Part shown: positions 40,021-49,830 of the stretch, piece after piece
Position numbering within the stretch: position 1 is the stretch's first letter
How the letters are laid out: every line of letters begins with the position of its first letter
NCBI GenBank assembly: GCA_947492995.1
Contig: CANLOU010000003.1
Span: 496,001-560,000 of the forward strand
Direction: 5' to 3'
DNA length: 64,000 nt
Source: an uncultured Litoreibacter sp.
Lineage (GTDB): Bacteria; Pseudomonadota; Alphaproteobacteria; Rhodobacterales; Rhodobacteraceae
The notes under the pieces: generated by a model
The model's input: the letters and a program-made list of their open reading frames with translations, nothing else
Databases searched by the model: none
Told to the model about the DNA's origin: nothing
Translations under genes and position numbers: made by a program

Positions 40021-41465
40021 GGCCGCTAGGCGTGACCCCGGAGCAGTGCTTTATTGGCGGCGTTTGGACGGAGGGTGCGTCTGGCGAGACCTTGCCTTTG
40101 ACCAACCCGTCGGATGGCCAAGCGCTGTGCGCAATAGCGCGGGGCTCCGCTGAAGACATTGACCGCGCAGTGCAGGCCGCCGAGGGCGCGATGCAAGGCG
40201 CGTGGGGGCGGTCCACGGCGGTGGAGCGCAGCCGCATCTTGTACAAGATCGGGCAGCTGGTGCTGGACAATATTGACGCGCTGGCCGAGCTGGAGGCCCT
40301 GGACGTTGGCAAGCCGCTGAAACAGGCCCGCGCGGATGTGGTGGCCCTGGCCCGCTACATGGAATTTTACGCGGGCGCTGCGGACAAAATTCACGGCGCG
40401 ACCATTCCCTATATGGACGGCTACACGGTCTACACTTTGCGCCAGCCGCATGGGGTGACGGGCCATATCGTGCCGTGGAATTACCCGATGCAAATCATTG
40501 GTCGCTCTGTCGGGGCGGCTTTGGCGATGGGCAATGCCTGCGTGTTGAAACCCGCCGAGGAAGCCTGCCTGACCGCGCTGTGTTTCGCGGAACTGGCCCA
40601 TCGCGCGGGCCTGCCTGCGGGGGCGTTGAACGTGGTACCGGGGCTGGGCGCGGAGGCGGGGGCCGCCTTGGCGGCGCATGAGGGGGTGCATCATATTTCG
40701 TTCACCGGCTCGGTCGGCGTGGGCAAATTGATCCAGCAAAGTGCTGGCGAAAATGTGGTGCCGGTGACGTTGGAGCTTGGGGGCAAGTCGCCTCAGCTGG
40801 TGTTTGACGATGCCGACATAGAGGCGGCGCTGCCGTTTCTGGTCAATGCGGGCATTCAAAATGCGGGGCAGACCTGTTCGGCCTCCTCGCGGATATTGGT
40901 GCAACGGGGCGTCTATGACGAGGTTGTGGCCAAAATGGCAGACCGCTACGCCGCCCTGAGAGCCGGCCCCGCCATGGATGATCTGGATGTGGGGCCGCTG
41001 GTGTCGACCCGTCAGAAAGACATTGTCGAGGGCTTCCTGAAACAAGGCGCGGACCTGACGATCGCGGCGCAGGGCCAAGTGGTGTCAGACGCGCCCGCAG
41101 GCGGGGCCTATGTCGCGCCGACGCTGTTTGAGGCGGTCAACGCGGATCACGCGCTGGCGCAAGACGAGATTTTTGGCCCGGTGCAGGTCATCATCCCATT
41201 CGACACCGAGCAAGAGGCGCTGGCGATTGCCAATGGCACGAAATACGGGCTTGTGGCATCGGTCTGGTCGGCCAACGGGGCGCGGCAGATGCGGCTGGCG
41301 AAAGCCTTGAGGGCAGGGCAGGTCTTCATCAACAATTACGGCGCGGGTGGCGGGGTGGAACTGCCTTTTGGTGGCACCGGCTTGTCGGGCCATGGCCGCG
41401 AGAAAGGGTTCGAGGCCCTGTACGGGTTTTCAACGCTCAAGACGGTGGCGGCGCTGCATGGATAA
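40017..41465 (+). CDS. Aldehyde dehydrogenase family protein
   Basis: NYPMQIIGRSVGAALAMGNACVLKPAEEA; VTLELGGKSPQLVFDDAD; AGQTCSASSRILVQ. Confidence 0.95.
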   Translation: MRPLGVTPEQCFIGGVWTEGASGETLPLTNPSDGQALCAIARGSAEDIDRAVQAAEGAMQGAWGRSTAVERSRILYKIGQLVLDNIDALAELEALDVGKPLKQARADVVALARYMEFYAGAADKIHGATIPYMDGYTVYTLRQPHGVTGHIVPWNYPMQIIGRSVGAALAMGNACVLKPAEEACLTALCFAELAHRAGLPAGALNVVPGLGAEAGAALAAHEGVHHISFTGSVGVGKLIQQSAGENVVPVTLELGGKSPQLVFDDADIEAALPFLVNAGIQNAGQTCSASSRILVQRGVYDEVVAKMADRYAALRAGPAMDDLDVGPLVSTRQKDIVEGFLKQGADLTIAAQGQVVSDAPAGGAYVAPTLFEAVNADHALAQDEIFGPVQVIIPFDTEQEALAIANGTKYGLVASVWSANGARQMRLAKALRAGQVFINNYGAGGGVELPFGGTGLSGHGREKGFEALYGFSTLKTVAALHG

Positions 41466-42630
41466 CGCTCTGGTTGACCGGCTGAGGGCGCAGACGCCTG
41501 CCTGCGAAAAGATCATTCATTTCAACAATGCAGGTGCCGCGCTGATGCCTGACCCTGTGTGGGACGCCATGCAGGGGCATCTGACTGCGGAGCGGGAGAT
41601 TGGCGGCTACGAGGCCGCCGCCGCGGCGGATCTGGATGCCTTCTACGCCGAGTTCGCGGCATTGCTGAACGCCAAACCGTCCGAGATTGCCTATGTCGAG
41701 AACGCCACCCGCGCCTGGGACGCGGTATTTTACGGCTTGGATTTGGGGGAAGGCGACCGGGTGCTGACCCATGCTTCGGAATACGTGTCGAACTATCTGG
41801 CCTTCCTGCAACTGGCCAAATCGCGCGGCGTCGAGGTCAATCTGATCCCGTCAGACGGGGCTGGCGCGGTGGATGCTGACGCCATTGCGCCGCTTATCAC
41901 ATCGCGCACCAAGCTGATCGCCATCACGCATATTCCGACCCAAGGGGGCCTGGTCAATCCGGCCGAAGCCGTGGGCAAAGTGGCGCGGGAGCACGGGATT
42001 TTCTACCTGCTGGATGCCTGCCAATCGGCAGGGCAAATGCCGCTGGACGTGCAGGCCATTGGCTGCGACGCCCTGTCGGGCACAGGGCGCAAGTTTTTGC
42101 GCGGGCCGCGCGGGACAGGGTTTTTGTGGGTCTCTGAGGCCGCACAGGACCGCGTGACGCCGCCGATGATCGACCTGCGCGCCGCGCGGTGGATTGACGG
42201 GGAGAGCTACGATTTGGCCCCTGACGCCACCCGATATGAAAATTGGGAAAGTTTCGTGGCTGGCCGCGTCGGGCTGAGTGTGGCGGTGCGCTACGCCCGC
42301 GAGATCGGGCTGCAGGCCATCGAGGCGCGGGTGACCGGCCTGGCCGCGTCGCTGCGCGACCGGCTTGGCGGGGTTGCGGGCGTGAGCGTGCGCGACCTTG
42401 GGACCCGGAAGTCGGGCATTGTGACCTTGACCAAACACGACGAGGCGGCAGGCGCGTTGCAAGCGCGGCTATTGGCGGCGGGGATCAACACCTCGGTCAG
42501 CCATTTGGGCTCTGCCCGGCTGGATTTTGGCGCGCGCGGCATTGACGACGCCCTGCGGGCGTCGCTTCATTACTACAACACGGACGCAGAGATCGACCGC
42601 TTCATCGCGGTTTTGGAGGGGGCGACATGA
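41458..42630 (+). CDS. Aminotransferase class V-fold PLP-dependent enzyme
   Basis: HFNNAGAALMPDPVWDAM; LDACQSAGQMPLDVQAIGCDALSGTGRKFLRGPRGTGFLWV (Lys in GTGRKF). Confidence 0.92.
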   Translation: MDNALVDRLRAQTPACEKIIHFNNAGAALMPDPVWDAMQGHLTAEREIGGYEAAAAADLDAFYAEFAALLNAKPSEIAYVENATRAWDAVFYGLDLGEGDRVLTHASEYVSNYLAFLQLAKSRGVEVNLIPSDGAGAVDADAIAPLITSRTKLIAITHIPTQGGLVNPAEAVGKVAREHGIFYLLDACQSAGQMPLDVQAIGCDALSGTGRKFLRGPRGTGFLWVSEAAQDRVTPPMIDLRAARWIDGESYDLAPDATRYENWESFVAGRVGLSVAVRYAREIGLQAIEARVTGLAASLRDRLGGVAGVSVRDLGTRKSGIVTLTKHDEAAGALQARLLAAGINTSVSHLGSARLDFGARGIDDALRASLHYYNTDAEIDRFIAVLEGAT

Positions 42631-43355
42631 GACTTGAGGGCAAAGTGGCGATTGTGACCGGCGGCGCGTCGGGCTTTGGGGCCGGGATCGTGCGCAAATT
42701 CGTGGCCGAAGGCGCGCAGGTGATGATTGCCGACCTCAATATCGGGGCGGCGGCTGAATTGGGCGTCGAGGCCGTGCAGGCCAACGTGACCAAGGACGCG
42801 GACGTGCAGGCCATGGCGCAGGCCACGCTGGACGCGTTTGGGCGCATCGACATCCTTGTCAACAACGCCGGGACCACCCATCTGCCCGCCCCGATGGAGG
42901 AGATCAGCGAAGACGACTTCGACAAGGTCTTCGCGGTGAACTGCAAATCGGTCTATCTGGCCGCCCGACACATCGTGCCGTTGATGAAGACGCAGGGATC
43001 GGGGGCGGTTTTGAACGTGGCCTCGACGGCGGGGGTGTCGCCGCGCCCGAGGCTGAATTGGTACAACGCCTCGAAAGGCTGGATGATTACGGCGACCAAG
43101 GCCATGGCGGTGGAACTGGCCCCGCAGGGCATCCGCGTGAACGCCATCAACCCGGTGGCGGGGGAAACCCCGTTGCTGAAGTCCTTCATGGGCGAGGACA
43201 CGCCCGAGATACGGGCGAAGTTTATCTCCACCATCCCGCTTGGGCGGTTCTCCACCCCCGAGGATATGGGCAACGCGGCATGCTATTTGTGCTCCGACGA
43301 GGCCAGCATGGTCACCGGCGTGTGCATGGAGGTTGACGGGGGGCGCTGTATCTAG
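42627..43355 (+). CDS. SDR-family oxidoreductase
   Basis: AIVTGGASGFGAGIVRKFVAEGA; ILVNNAG; YNASKGWMITATKAMAVELAPQGIRVNAINPVAGETP. Confidence 0.95.
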   Translation: MRLEGKVAIVTGGASGFGAGIVRKFVAEGAQVMIADLNIGAAAELGVEAVQANVTKDADVQAMAQATLDAFGRIDILVNNAGTTHLPAPMEEISEDDFDKVFAVNCKSVYLAARHIVPLMKTQGSGAVLNVASTAGVSPRPRLNWYNASKGWMITATKAMAVELAPQGIRVNAINPVAGETPLLKSFMGEDTPEIRAKFISTIPLGRFSTPEDMGNAACYLCSDEASMVTGVCMEVDGGRCI

Positions 43356-43386
43356 TCAGGTCCGCTTCGGATGCAGGGAGGACAAC

Positions 43387-44586
43387 ATGCAGGCACCATC
43401 CAAGACCAGCTATGACGTGGTGATCGTGGGGGGCGCGATGTATGGGTCCTCGGTGGCGTGGTGGCTGTCGCGCAACCCCGATTTCGACGGCTCCATCCTG
43501 GTGGTGGAACGCGACCCGACCTACGAGTTCACCTCGACCTCGCACACCAATAGCTGCATCCGACAGCAGTTCTCCAACGAGGTGAACATCGCGATTTCGC
43601 AGTTCGGGGCCGAATTCATCCACGGGTTCCAAGACTTCATGGCCGACGAGGACGCGCCCAAGATCGTGCTGCAAAGCTACGGCTACATGTATCTGGCCGA
43701 CACGCCGGAATTTGCCGGGACCCTGCAAGAGCTGCAGAAGGTGCAGGCCAAGCTGGGGGCGGGGACCAAATACATGACCGCCGAGCAGATCAAGGCGGAT
43801 TACCCGTTCTACATGCTCGACGACATCATTGGCGGCAACCACAACCTGATCGATGAAGGCTATTTCGACGGCGGCACCATCTTTGACTGGTGGAAGCGCA
43901 AGGCCCGCGCGAACGGGGCAGAATATGTGCATAACGAGGTGGTCGCGATGACCCGCAACGCTGCGGGCACGCGGGTGGAAAGCGTGACGCTGGCGTCGGG
44001 CGAGGTGATTGCCTGCGGCACGGTCGCCAACTGCGCGGGGCCCCGCGCCGTGGTCACATCGCGCATGGCGGGGATCGAAATCCCTGTGGAGCCGCGCAAG
44101 CGCTACACGTTCATCTTTGACGCCGAAACACCCTTGGACCGCGACCTGCCGCTGACGATCGATCCGTCCGGAGTGCATATGCGGACGGAGGGGACTTATT
44201 ATCTGGCCGGATGCCCACCAGATGACGACCCGGCGGTGGATTACGACGACTTCATACAGGACCATTCCATCTGGCAGGAAAAGGTCTGGCCCATCGTGGC
44301 GACCCGCGTTCCAGCCTTTGAGGCGGTCAAGCTCATCAACTCATGGGCGGGGCATTACGCGTTCAACACGTTTGACCAGAACGCCATCATCGGGCCGCAC
44401 ACCGCCGTTGAAAACTTTGTTTTCGTCAACGGCTTCTCGGGCCATGGCTTCCAGCAATCGCCCGCCATGGGGCGCGGCGTCGCGGAATGGATCGCTTACG
44501 GCGAATACCGGACCATTGACCTGAGTGCATTTGGGTTCGAGCGGATCGAGACGCAGACCAAGTTCATGGAAAAAGCGGTGATCTAG
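43387..44586 (+). CDS. FAD-dependent oxidoreductase (DAO/sarcosine oxidase-like)
   Basis: YDVVIVGGAMYGSSVAWWLSRNPDFDGSILVVERDPTYEFTSTSHTNSCIRQQFS; GFSGHGFQQSPAMGRGVAEWI. Confidence 0.92.
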   Translation: MQAPSKTSYDVVIVGGAMYGSSVAWWLSRNPDFDGSILVVERDPTYEFTSTSHTNSCIRQQFSNEVNIAISQFGAEFIHGFQDFMADEDAPKIVLQSYGYMYLADTPEFAGTLQELQKVQAKLGAGTKYMTAEQIKADYPFYMLDDIIGGNHNLIDEGYFDGGTIFDWWKRKARANGAEYVHNEVVAMTRNAAGTRVESVTLASGEVIACGTVANCAGPRAVVTSRMAGIEIPVEPRKRYTFIFDAETPLDRDLPLTIDPSGVHMRTEGTYYLAGCPPDDDPAVDYDDFIQDHSIWQEKVWPIVATRVPAFEAVKLINSWAGHYAFNTFDQNAIIGPHTAVENFVFVNGFSGHGFQQSPAMGRGVAEWIAYGEYRTIDLSAFGFERIETQTKFMEKAVI

Positions 44587-45476
44587 TCCATCCCCGGCAA
44601 GGCCAGCTGTGCGTTGCGGGCGTAAACCTTGGCCACGGCGCTGTCATCCTCGTGCCCCAGGCCCATGCCTGCGGCGGCGATGAACTGCTGCAGCGCGGCG
44701 GCGGTGATCGGCGCGGAGAACTGCGCGGATTTTGCGATGTCCAGCACGATGCCCAGATCTTTGGGCCAAATGTTGACCGAGGAGAGCGGTGTATAATCCC
44801 CTGCCACGATATGGGGCGCACGGTTTTCAAGCATCCATGAGCTTCCGGCGCATTTGCTGATAACCTCGACGAATTTGTCGGGTGTCACGCCTTGGGTCAT
44901 GCCAAAGGTCAGCGCCTCCGCCATGGTCGCGATATGCACGCCTGCCAGCAATTGGTTCACGGCCTTCATTGCGGACCCCGCGCCCGCCGCGTCGCCAAGT
45001 TCAAACACTGTTTCCGAGGTCGCCGCCAGCACGTCGCCCGCCGCCGCGAATGCGGCTTTGGTCCCGGATGCCATCACCGACAACGCGCCTTGCGCGGCCT
45101 TGCCCGCCCCGCCCGATATGGGCGCGTCGAGGTAATGCACGCCATGTGCCAAGCAGCGGGCTTCCATGTCGCGGGCAAACTCTGGCGGTACGGTTGCGCA
45201 GGCCATGACAACCGCGCCACGCGCAAGCAAAGGCACGATGCCGCCTTCGCCGAACAAAACCGCCTCCGTCTGTGCGGCATTCAGCACCACCACCACTGCC
45301 GCATCCAAGCTGGATGCGACTTCGGCAATGGTTCCGGCGCTACCACCTTCAGCCTGAAACCGGTCAACCTGCGCAGGCACCATATCAAACCCATGTGTCA
45401 CATGGCCCGCCCGTAATATGGATTGGGCAATGCCATACCCCATTGAGCCAAGGCCAAAGATTGCGACGGTGCTCAT
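44583..45476 (-). CDS. NAD(P)-dependent oxidoreductase (3-hydroxyisobutyrate dehydrogenase/L-threonate dehydrogenase-like)
   Basis: MSTVAIFGLGSMGYGIAQSILRAGHVTHGFD; YLDAPISGGAGKAAQGALSVMASG; GSAMKAVNQLLAGVHI. Confidence 0.9.
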   Translation of the reverse strand: MSTVAIFGLGSMGYGIAQSILRAGHVTHGFDMVPAQVDRFQAEGGSAGTIAEVASSLDAAVVVVLNAAQTEAVLFGEGGIVPLLARGAVVMACATVPPEFARDMEARCLAHGVHYLDAPISGGAGKAAQGALSVMASGTKAAFAAAGDVLAATSETVFELGDAAGAGSAMKAVNQLLAGVHIATMAEALTFGMTQGVTPDKFVEVISKCAGSSWMLENRAPHIVAGDYTPLSSVNIWPKDLGIVLDIAKSAQFSAPITAAALQQFIAAAGMGLGHEDDSAVAKVYARNAQLALPGMD

Positions 45477-45504
45477 GATGTTTCTCCTGATGTGTTTTGT
45501 GTGT

Positions 45505-46446
45505 TCACGTGTCGCCCTTCCACCTTTTGAGGGTGCCAACGGAGACCACGTTTTTGGCGATGCCAAGCGATGCGCCCAAGAGGCCAAGGAAGATAGACAG
45601 CGCCAAGGGCAGCGCGTCGTTTACCAGCCGGTCCATCCAGCGCGACGTTATCTGCGTTTTGACGGCCCCGATGCGCTGCACCACCATCGCGCTGTTGCGC
45701 GGCGGGGAGGTCGCGACCAGTTCGAAATCCGAGCGGGGGCCAAGCGGCGCGGTTATGAGAATTTGCGCCGGAACCGGGTCGCCGGACTTGTCCAACAGCG
45801 AAATGGAATCGCCGGGCAGGAAGCTGCCCCTGGCCACGACGGATGGCCCCGACGAGAGCTTGAGCGACTCGCGGATTTCGTAGACCCCGCCTTGAAGCAA
45901 CTGGGTGGATCCCGTTTCGGCGACCTCGCCGATCACCAAATGGCCCGCCGCCACCAGCGAGGCGGTGTCTTCCAGAGACTGCCGTTCAAAGACCAGCACG
46001 CTTTGATCCGTGATCTCGGCCGTGTCAAAGGTTGATGTGCGCGATGCGCCCTCCGGCACCGTGATATGGGCGCTGAGATAGGTTTCGTCCATGCCACTGA
46101 TGGTCAGAACGACGCCTGTTTGCCAAAGAACCTCAGCCTCTTCGCTTTGGTGGCTATTGTAGTATTTGAGGTCACACAGAGTGCCCTCGCCATCCCCACC
46201 ACCTTCGGCGCGCTGGCACAGCGTGGCGCCCGCGACATACCACGGGGCGGGGTCTGCATCGGTCAACTCGATCCGCGCGGATTTGGTTTGGACATGCAAG
46301 GTGAAGGATTGCTCGCGTTCCAACAGATAGTAGAGGGCAACGCCGGCAAAGACACAAAGCAGCAACACGCGCAGCGCCACCTCCGGGGAGATGCCGCGCA
46401 GCATCGCGGCCAGTTTTGCTGAGCTGCCCCCGCTGGCCGTGCTCAT
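45505..46446 (-). CDS. Hypothetical membrane protein with N- and C-terminal TM segments and periplasmic domain
   Basis: Start MSTASGGSSAKLAAMLRGISPEVALRVLLLCVFAGVALYYLL; C-terminal ALPLALSIFLGLLGASLGIAKNVVSVG; overlaps upstream gene by 4 bp. Confidence 0.7.
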   Translation of the reverse strand: MSTASGGSSAKLAAMLRGISPEVALRVLLLCVFAGVALYYLLEREQSFTLHVQTKSARIELTDADPAPWYVAGATLCQRAEGGGDGEGTLCDLKYYNSHQSEEAEVLWQTGVVLTISGMDETYLSAHITVPEGASRTSTFDTAEITDQSVLVFERQSLEDTASLVAAGHLVIGEVAETGSTQLLQGGVYEIRESLKLSSGPSVVARGSFLPGDSISLLDKSGDPVPAQILITAPLGPRSDFELVATSPPRNSAMVVQRIGAVKTQITSRWMDRLVNDALPLALSIFLGLLGASLGIAKNVVSVGTLKRWKGDT

Positions 46447-47192
46447 TCGATCACCGGCACAACGATCTGCACGGTTGGCCCGGCTTTGGAGCGCCCGTTG
46501 TGGAGCCGGTCGTAGCTGAACCGCGCCATCCCGCTGATGCCACGCGGCAGCGGGACCTCGCAGGAAAAGTTGAACTTGATGGCGTCCAGCTGCGCCAGCT
46601 TGCGGCATTGCGCGTCCACGTCCCCCTGCGGGGTTGCAAGCGTGGCCTCGATCTCGGAGGTTTTTCTGGCGTGGATATTGAGCACAAGGGTGACGTCGCC
46701 CCGGTCTGTGCGATCCACCGTGCCGACCCCGTTCAGCACCGAGGGCAGGACAATGGTGTCCGGACCCGCCGCCAGATCGCAATCGCCCACCGACACCACA
46801 ATCCCGGCGTTGCCAAGCGACGACTTGGACCAGATGTCGGGAAACGCGGTTGGGTAGTTCAGCTCGACCCCGCCGCCGGCAAGGGCCTGCGTTGCGTCAT
46901 ATTGCGCCGTCGCCGCGAAACGGCCGTCGATGGTGATGGCCTCCACGCATAACGTGCCTCCGGCAAAGCCATCTGGCAGGAATGTCAGGAGCCGTGGCAG
47001 CCGCTCGGACGGGGACGATTTCAGATGCAGGCCGACCAACCAGTTTGGCGCGGCGATCAGGCCCTCTTCCTCGGGGATGTCCTGGAACTGAGTGGGCGCG
47101 AGCACGGGGACGTCTTGCGCAGCAGCCGGGGCCGGTGCAGTGTTGAGCGCGAGGCACAGGCACCCCGCAGCTTGTGCCAATAATCTACGCAT
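46443..47192 (-). CDS. Hypothetical secreted protein
   Basis: Signal peptide MRRLLAQAAGCLCLALNTAPAPAAAQ; 249 aa ORF translationally coupled to 45505..46446. Confidence 0.7.
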   Translation of the reverse strand: MRRLLAQAAGCLCLALNTAPAPAAAQDVPVLAPTQFQDIPEEEGLIAAPNWLVGLHLKSSPSERLPRLLTFLPDGFAGGTLCVEAITIDGRFAATAQYDATQALAGGGVELNYPTAFPDIWSKSSLGNAGIVVSVGDCDLAAGPDTIVLPSVLNGVGTVDRTDRGDVTLVLNIHARKTSEIEATLATPQGDVDAQCRKLAQLDAIKFNFSCEVPLPRGISGMARFSYDRLHNGRSKAGPTVQIVVPVIE

Positions 47193-47213
47193 AGCAGTTC
47201 ACGACCCTTCCTT

Positions 47214-48281
47214 ATGATGACAATTAAACACGCACGATACATCTGGACAAGCTGCATGGCGGCCGCGCTGCTGCTTGCCAATGTGCAGCCGGGATGGGCC
47301 GCGACCATGGCGGACGTCAACAACGAGAAGGGGCATGCGTTCCTTGTCAGCTACGGGGGCAATTGCTACGCCGTTTTGCCCGATCACGTGGCCACGTCGG
47401 ACCGCATCTCGCTGGTCTCGCCGTTGCCGCAGACGGCGGGCGTTGGGTCGGTCTTCTGGCGCAGCGCGGAGGATGATCTGGCGCTTGCCTATGTCGAGGG
47501 GGAGCTTGCGGACCATTGCGAACAGAAATGGGACCCGCTGAACCGCAAGGTTGGCCCCTTGTTGCAAGAGCAGGGCGCGGGCTCGCTTGCGCGTATCAAC
47601 TGGGGCGGCGACATGATCGACCGCGCCGAGGGGGTCGTTATCGACGCCGACGAGACGCAATTTGTGGTCAACACCACCGAAAGCTGGGCGGAGGGCGAGG
47701 TTGAGGGCGGCGTCAGCGGCGCGCTGTATTACCGGGGCCGGGTGCCGGTCGGCATGGCGCTGAGCGCGATCAACAACCGCCGCGCCAGGTTTTTGCGGAT
47801 GGACCGGATTTACGCGCTGCTTGACCCGGTGCTGAACGGCAAGTCGGCGGCCCACCCCGCAGTGGCTGACATCGCCACCTCCACCAACGGCGTCGGGTTC
47901 CGGGTGACGGGGCAGGCGGTTGATATGGGGGGCACGCTGCGCGGGCTTGCGGGCACGATGCAGTGGCCATGGACGGGCGCCCCCATCGAGATAGAGCTGA
48001 CTCTGTCGAACGAGGCCCCCTTGCCGATCAACGTGATCCGGCTGAAAAGCCGGTCGAGCGCCGAGGCGGGCTTCGCAGCCCCGCAGCGCATCAAGATGGA
48101 ATTGGACGGCGGCATGCCGGGCAGCCCGTTCTGGCGTATTCTGGGGGTGAACGATATGCCGCCCAATGGCGTGTTGGACATCCCCACCGGCGGCAGCCGC
48201 GCGCGGCGGATCAAGCTGCGCATCGAAACTGTGTGGGGGCAGGCCGAGCGTGTCGGGCTGGAAAGCATCGCGCTGGAGTAG
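47214..48281 (+). CDS. Secreted trypsin-fold-like protein (putative serine protease)
   Basis: Signal peptide; H (VLPDHVATSD), D (AEDDLALAYVEG) and S (EGGVSGALYYRGRVPVGMAL) spaced as in chymotrypsin-fold proteases. Confidence 0.6.
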   Translation: MMTIKHARYIWTSCMAAALLLANVQPGWAATMADVNNEKGHAFLVSYGGNCYAVLPDHVATSDRISLVSPLPQTAGVGSVFWRSAEDDLALAYVEGELADHCEQKWDPLNRKVGPLLQEQGAGSLARINWGGDMIDRAEGVVIDADETQFVVNTTESWAEGEVEGGVSGALYYRGRVPVGMALSAINNRRARFLRMDRIYALLDPVLNGKSAAHPAVADIATSTNGVGFRVTGQAVDMGGTLRGLAGTMQWPWTGAPIEIELTLSNEAPLPINVIRLKSRSSAEAGFAAPQRIKMELDGGMPGSPFWRILGVNDMPPNGVLDIPTGGSRARRIKLRIETVWGQAERVGLESIALE

Positions 48282-48284
48282 CGG

Positions 48285-48908
48285 CTATTCCTTGAGGTCG
48301 ATAGAGGCCTGAGCGCGCCCGGTGTTCATGAAGATTGGCCCGCGTAACACGCCATCAGGCCCAAGCGTCAGGTTGGCCTGCGCTTTCCAACTGTTGAAGG
48401 AATAGTTGTACTGCACATTTAGGCCCCTGATAAAAAAGCGGCACGTGTCGTTTCGTGTGGCCCAGCACGTCCCGTTGAAGGTTTGAGTGCTCAACATTGC
48501 TGAAGCCGTCGTTTCTGTTGCAACGCCCCCGACATGTTCAACCCATCCGTAGCTTTCTAGGCCGGTACCTCCGGTTATGTTCATCCGCACCTGCGGATTG
48601 GTTTCGAACACCGACACAATCGCCATGTTTTGTACCACGGGGTTGGTGGAAAACAGCGCAAACTCGCGCCCGATGCGGACGAGGGCGGGGTCTTTTTCTT
48701 CGAGAAGAATCTTGAGCAAGGCGTATTGGGTGTTGGGATCGGAAGATTGAAGGGCGCGGAGCACCTCGTTGATCTCTTCGGCTTTCTTCTGCGCCTCGGC
48801 AACAAGGTTGCTGGCGTTGGATTGCGCCTGCGCGGATGGGGTCCACCCAAATGCGCACAGAGCCATTGTGGCGCAGAAAGCGCCGCCCCGCAGAAATGCA
48901 GTCACCAT
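48285..48908 (-). CDS. Hypothetical secreted protein
   Basis: Signal peptide MVTAFLRGGAFCATMALCAFGWTPSAQAQ; helical segment followed by Cys-containing C-terminal domain. Confidence 0.7.
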   Translation of the reverse strand: MVTAFLRGGAFCATMALCAFGWTPSAQAQSNASNLVAEAQKKAEEINEVLRALQSSDPNTQYALLKILLEEKDPALVRIGREFALFSTNPVVQNMAIVSVFETNPQVRMNITGGTGLESYGWVEHVGGVATETTASAMLSTQTFNGTCWATRNDTCRFFIRGLNVQYNYSFNSWKAQANLTLGPDGVLRGPIFMNTGRAQASIDLKE

Positions 48909-49041
48909 GTTAAGCCGCTCCCAAAGTCAGTCATTCCAAATTCAGCACAGGCTGCCGTGGCAGCCTTAGGAATGCTAGCCGCAAGCGTCTTGCCCGTCCA
49001 GATTTGACATGGGGTATTTTGTACGACGCCCCGCCGCGCCG

Positions 49042-49689
49042 TCAGCGGTTCAGGCTGGCCACCAGTTGGTGAAATTTTTCGCCCTGAACGGCCACATGGC
49101 TGCGCAGGATGTCGCCAGCTCTTTGCGCGTCGCCGTCTTGAAGGGCGGACAAAATCTGCGAGTGCTCGCTCATGGATTGGGTGAGCCGTCCGCGAAACCG
49201 AAGCTGGATGCGGCGATAGGCTTTCAGCCGGTTTTGAAGTTGAAGCGCCTGCTTTTCGAGAAAGCTGTTGGCCGCGCCGCGGTAGATGATCTGGTGAAAG
49301 CTCTCGTTTTCAAGGTAATACTGGTCGTGATCGGCCGCCTCGATTGCCTTTTGGCAGCGGTCATTTGCAGCGCCAAGGGCCGCTAGGTCCTGATCGCTCA
49401 TTCGGGTTGCTGCCAACCGGCCACATGCGCTTTCCAGCTCGGCCATTGTTTCAAACATCTCCATCAGCTCGACCGGGCCGGGCTGGCGGATAAAGACACC
49501 GCGACGTGGGATTTGTTCGGCCATGCCCGAGGTCACCAAGACCTGCAACGCCTCGCGGATGGGGGTGCGGGACACGTGAAACTGTTCCGCCAATTTCACC
49601 TCGTCCAGCCGTTCGCCATCCTGAAAGTCACCCGCGAAAACGAGCTTTTCCAAGGTGTTGGCGATCTGATCTGCGAGTCTGATGTCCAT
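49042..49689 (-). CDS. GntR-family (FCD-type) transcriptional regulator, probable malonate regulator
   Basis: LDEVKLAEQFHVSRTPIREALQVLVTSGMAEQIPRRGVFIR; divergent from the malonate operon. Confidence 0.9.
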   Translation of the reverse strand: MDIRLADQIANTLEKLVFAGDFQDGERLDEVKLAEQFHVSRTPIREALQVLVTSGMAEQIPRRGVFIRQPGPVELMEMFETMAELESACGRLAATRMSDQDLAALGAANDRCQKAIEAADHDQYYLENESFHQIIYRGAANSFLEKQALQLQNRLKAYRRIQLRFRGRLTQSMSEHSQILSALQDGDAQRAGDILRSHVAVQGEKFHQLVASLNR

Positions 49690-49736
49690 AGTTGAGAGAT
49701 ACCATCAACCGGCAAATAGATGCAATCATTTCCAGA

Positions 49737-49746
49737 TTGTATACAA
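49737..49746. promoter_or_regulatory. MatR-type operator palindrome TTGTATACAA
   Basis: Exact palindrome in the divergent GntR/TRAP intergenic region. Confidence 0.75.
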
Positions 49747-49830
49747 GATAATTGACTTGCTATGCGAAAGATGGAATCGTCTCGCATGTCGCATCGGCCC
49801 CGTGGCTGATTCACACCCAGGGAGGAACTT

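Noticed and set aside
40026-41078. 350-aa minus-strand ORF
   Set aside because: Antisense shadow of the aldehyde dehydrogenase gene.
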